Assembly (NCBI RefSeq): GCF_009689005.1
Contig: NZ_AP021879.1
Coordinates: 2,666,001-2,730,000 of the forward strand
DNA: 64,000 nucleotides
From: Desulfosarcina ovata subsp. ovata
GTDB lineage: Bacteria > Desulfobacterota > Desulfobacteria > Desulfobacterales > Desulfosarcinaceae
Direction of reading: 5' to 3'
The position numbers and the translations under genes were made by a program. Every line of letters begins with the position of its first letter. Position 1 is the stretch's first letter. Positions 63,735 to 64,000 of this stretch are shown here, piece by piece. The notes under the pieces are model-generated. The model did not search any database. It saw only the letters and a program-made list of their open reading frames with translations, and had not been told where the DNA came from.

Positions 63735-64000
63735 TTGATTTTAAAAAACAAAAACATAAGAAAATTAAAAAATTATTCGCCCGCCATGCGAAATGTAAGA
63801 TATATCTTGTCAATATTTTATTTTTTTATGATTATGATTCAGTTTTTAGGCTTTCAACGGTGACCTGATTTTCTCCCAAAAGGGCCATTTTAAAATACCC
63901 ATGGATCGGATGCATACGATGGCGATGGAAATTCCAAGAGGAATAAGCAAGGTACAGGTGCGACGTTCGAAATGACCATGGTGAAGCCGCAACTCAAATT
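63735..64000. other. 266-bp AT-rich end of window, no gene recognised
   Basis: After the IS1634-type stop codon the sequence is very AT-rich (long A and T runs to about 63850) and then becomes more balanced. It probably contains the right end of the IS1634-type element, but I found no inverted repeat partner because the left end is missing. No convincing coding start is seen before the window ends. Confidence 0.4.

Overview
The window comes from a GC-rich, anaerobic, sulfate-reducing member of the Desulfobacterota, most like the Desulfobacteraceae/Desulfosarcinaceae. The main evidence is a complete dsrMKJOP operon (24417-29442). Supporting evidence is an RsbRD-type gene next to it, a molybdenum hydroxylase operon, many Fe-S proteins, and a CoA-thioester gene set resembling anaerobic alicyclic/aromatic acid degradation. 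The genus call is inference.

Layout. 1-2400: the tail of a chemoreceptor-like protein, a GNAT acetyltransferase, a histone-deacetylase-family amidohydrolase and a YkgJ-type cysteine-cluster protein. 2398-9102 (minus): a translation/secretion block in the order ffh, rpsP, khpA, rimM, trmD, SPOUT RNA methyltransferase, rplS, rnhB, yraN, rsmI, phosphopantetheinyl transferase. 9300-10361: rlmN. 10441-17693: a MarR-controlled tripartite efflux operon (outer-membrane factor, HlyD adaptor, fused double ABC ATPase, two ABC-2 permeases), headed by a perfect 22-bp-arm palindrome lying on the promoter. 17731-18723: a PP-loop ATPase with a C-terminal NFACT-R-like domain. 19251-22957: a three-subunit molybdenum hydroxylase. 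23006-24052: GAF and universal stress proteins. 24417-30131: dsrMKJOP with its upstream RsbRD-like gene.

30328-49778 is mostly housekeeping: an IscU/NifU-like scaffold, a PilZ membrane protein, YgiQ radical SAM, a class IV aminotransferase, two tandem dynamin-like GTPases, a tiny Cys-rich protein, a proteostasis group (HtpX, Hsp20, Lon), RlpA, GmhB, RecD2, a DUF1178 protein, an SH3-domain membrane protein and NadB. 49900-51875 encodes E1 alpha/beta of a 2-oxoacid (acetoin/pyruvate-type) dehydrogenase without adjacent E2/E3.

From about 52 kb the sequence becomes visibly more AT-rich and accessory. It holds a DUF3786 Fe-S protein, a 159-nt near-perfect palindrome, two tandem paralogous SDRs, and a catabolic operon (DsrE-like, enoyl-CoA hydratase, BadH-like SDR, BadI-like hydrolase, class III CoA-transferase, acyl-CoA ligase). 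The promoter-proximal ligase gene is cut off by an insertion sequence. That IS appears to use a -1 programmed frameshift on A_AAA_AAG to join a 74-aa ORF to a DDE transposase, and it lies in the 5' part of a second, IS1634-type transposase gene. The frameshifting IS with its 26-bp terminal inverted repeats, the 159-nt palindrome and the truncated alicyclic operon are the least ordinary parts of the window.
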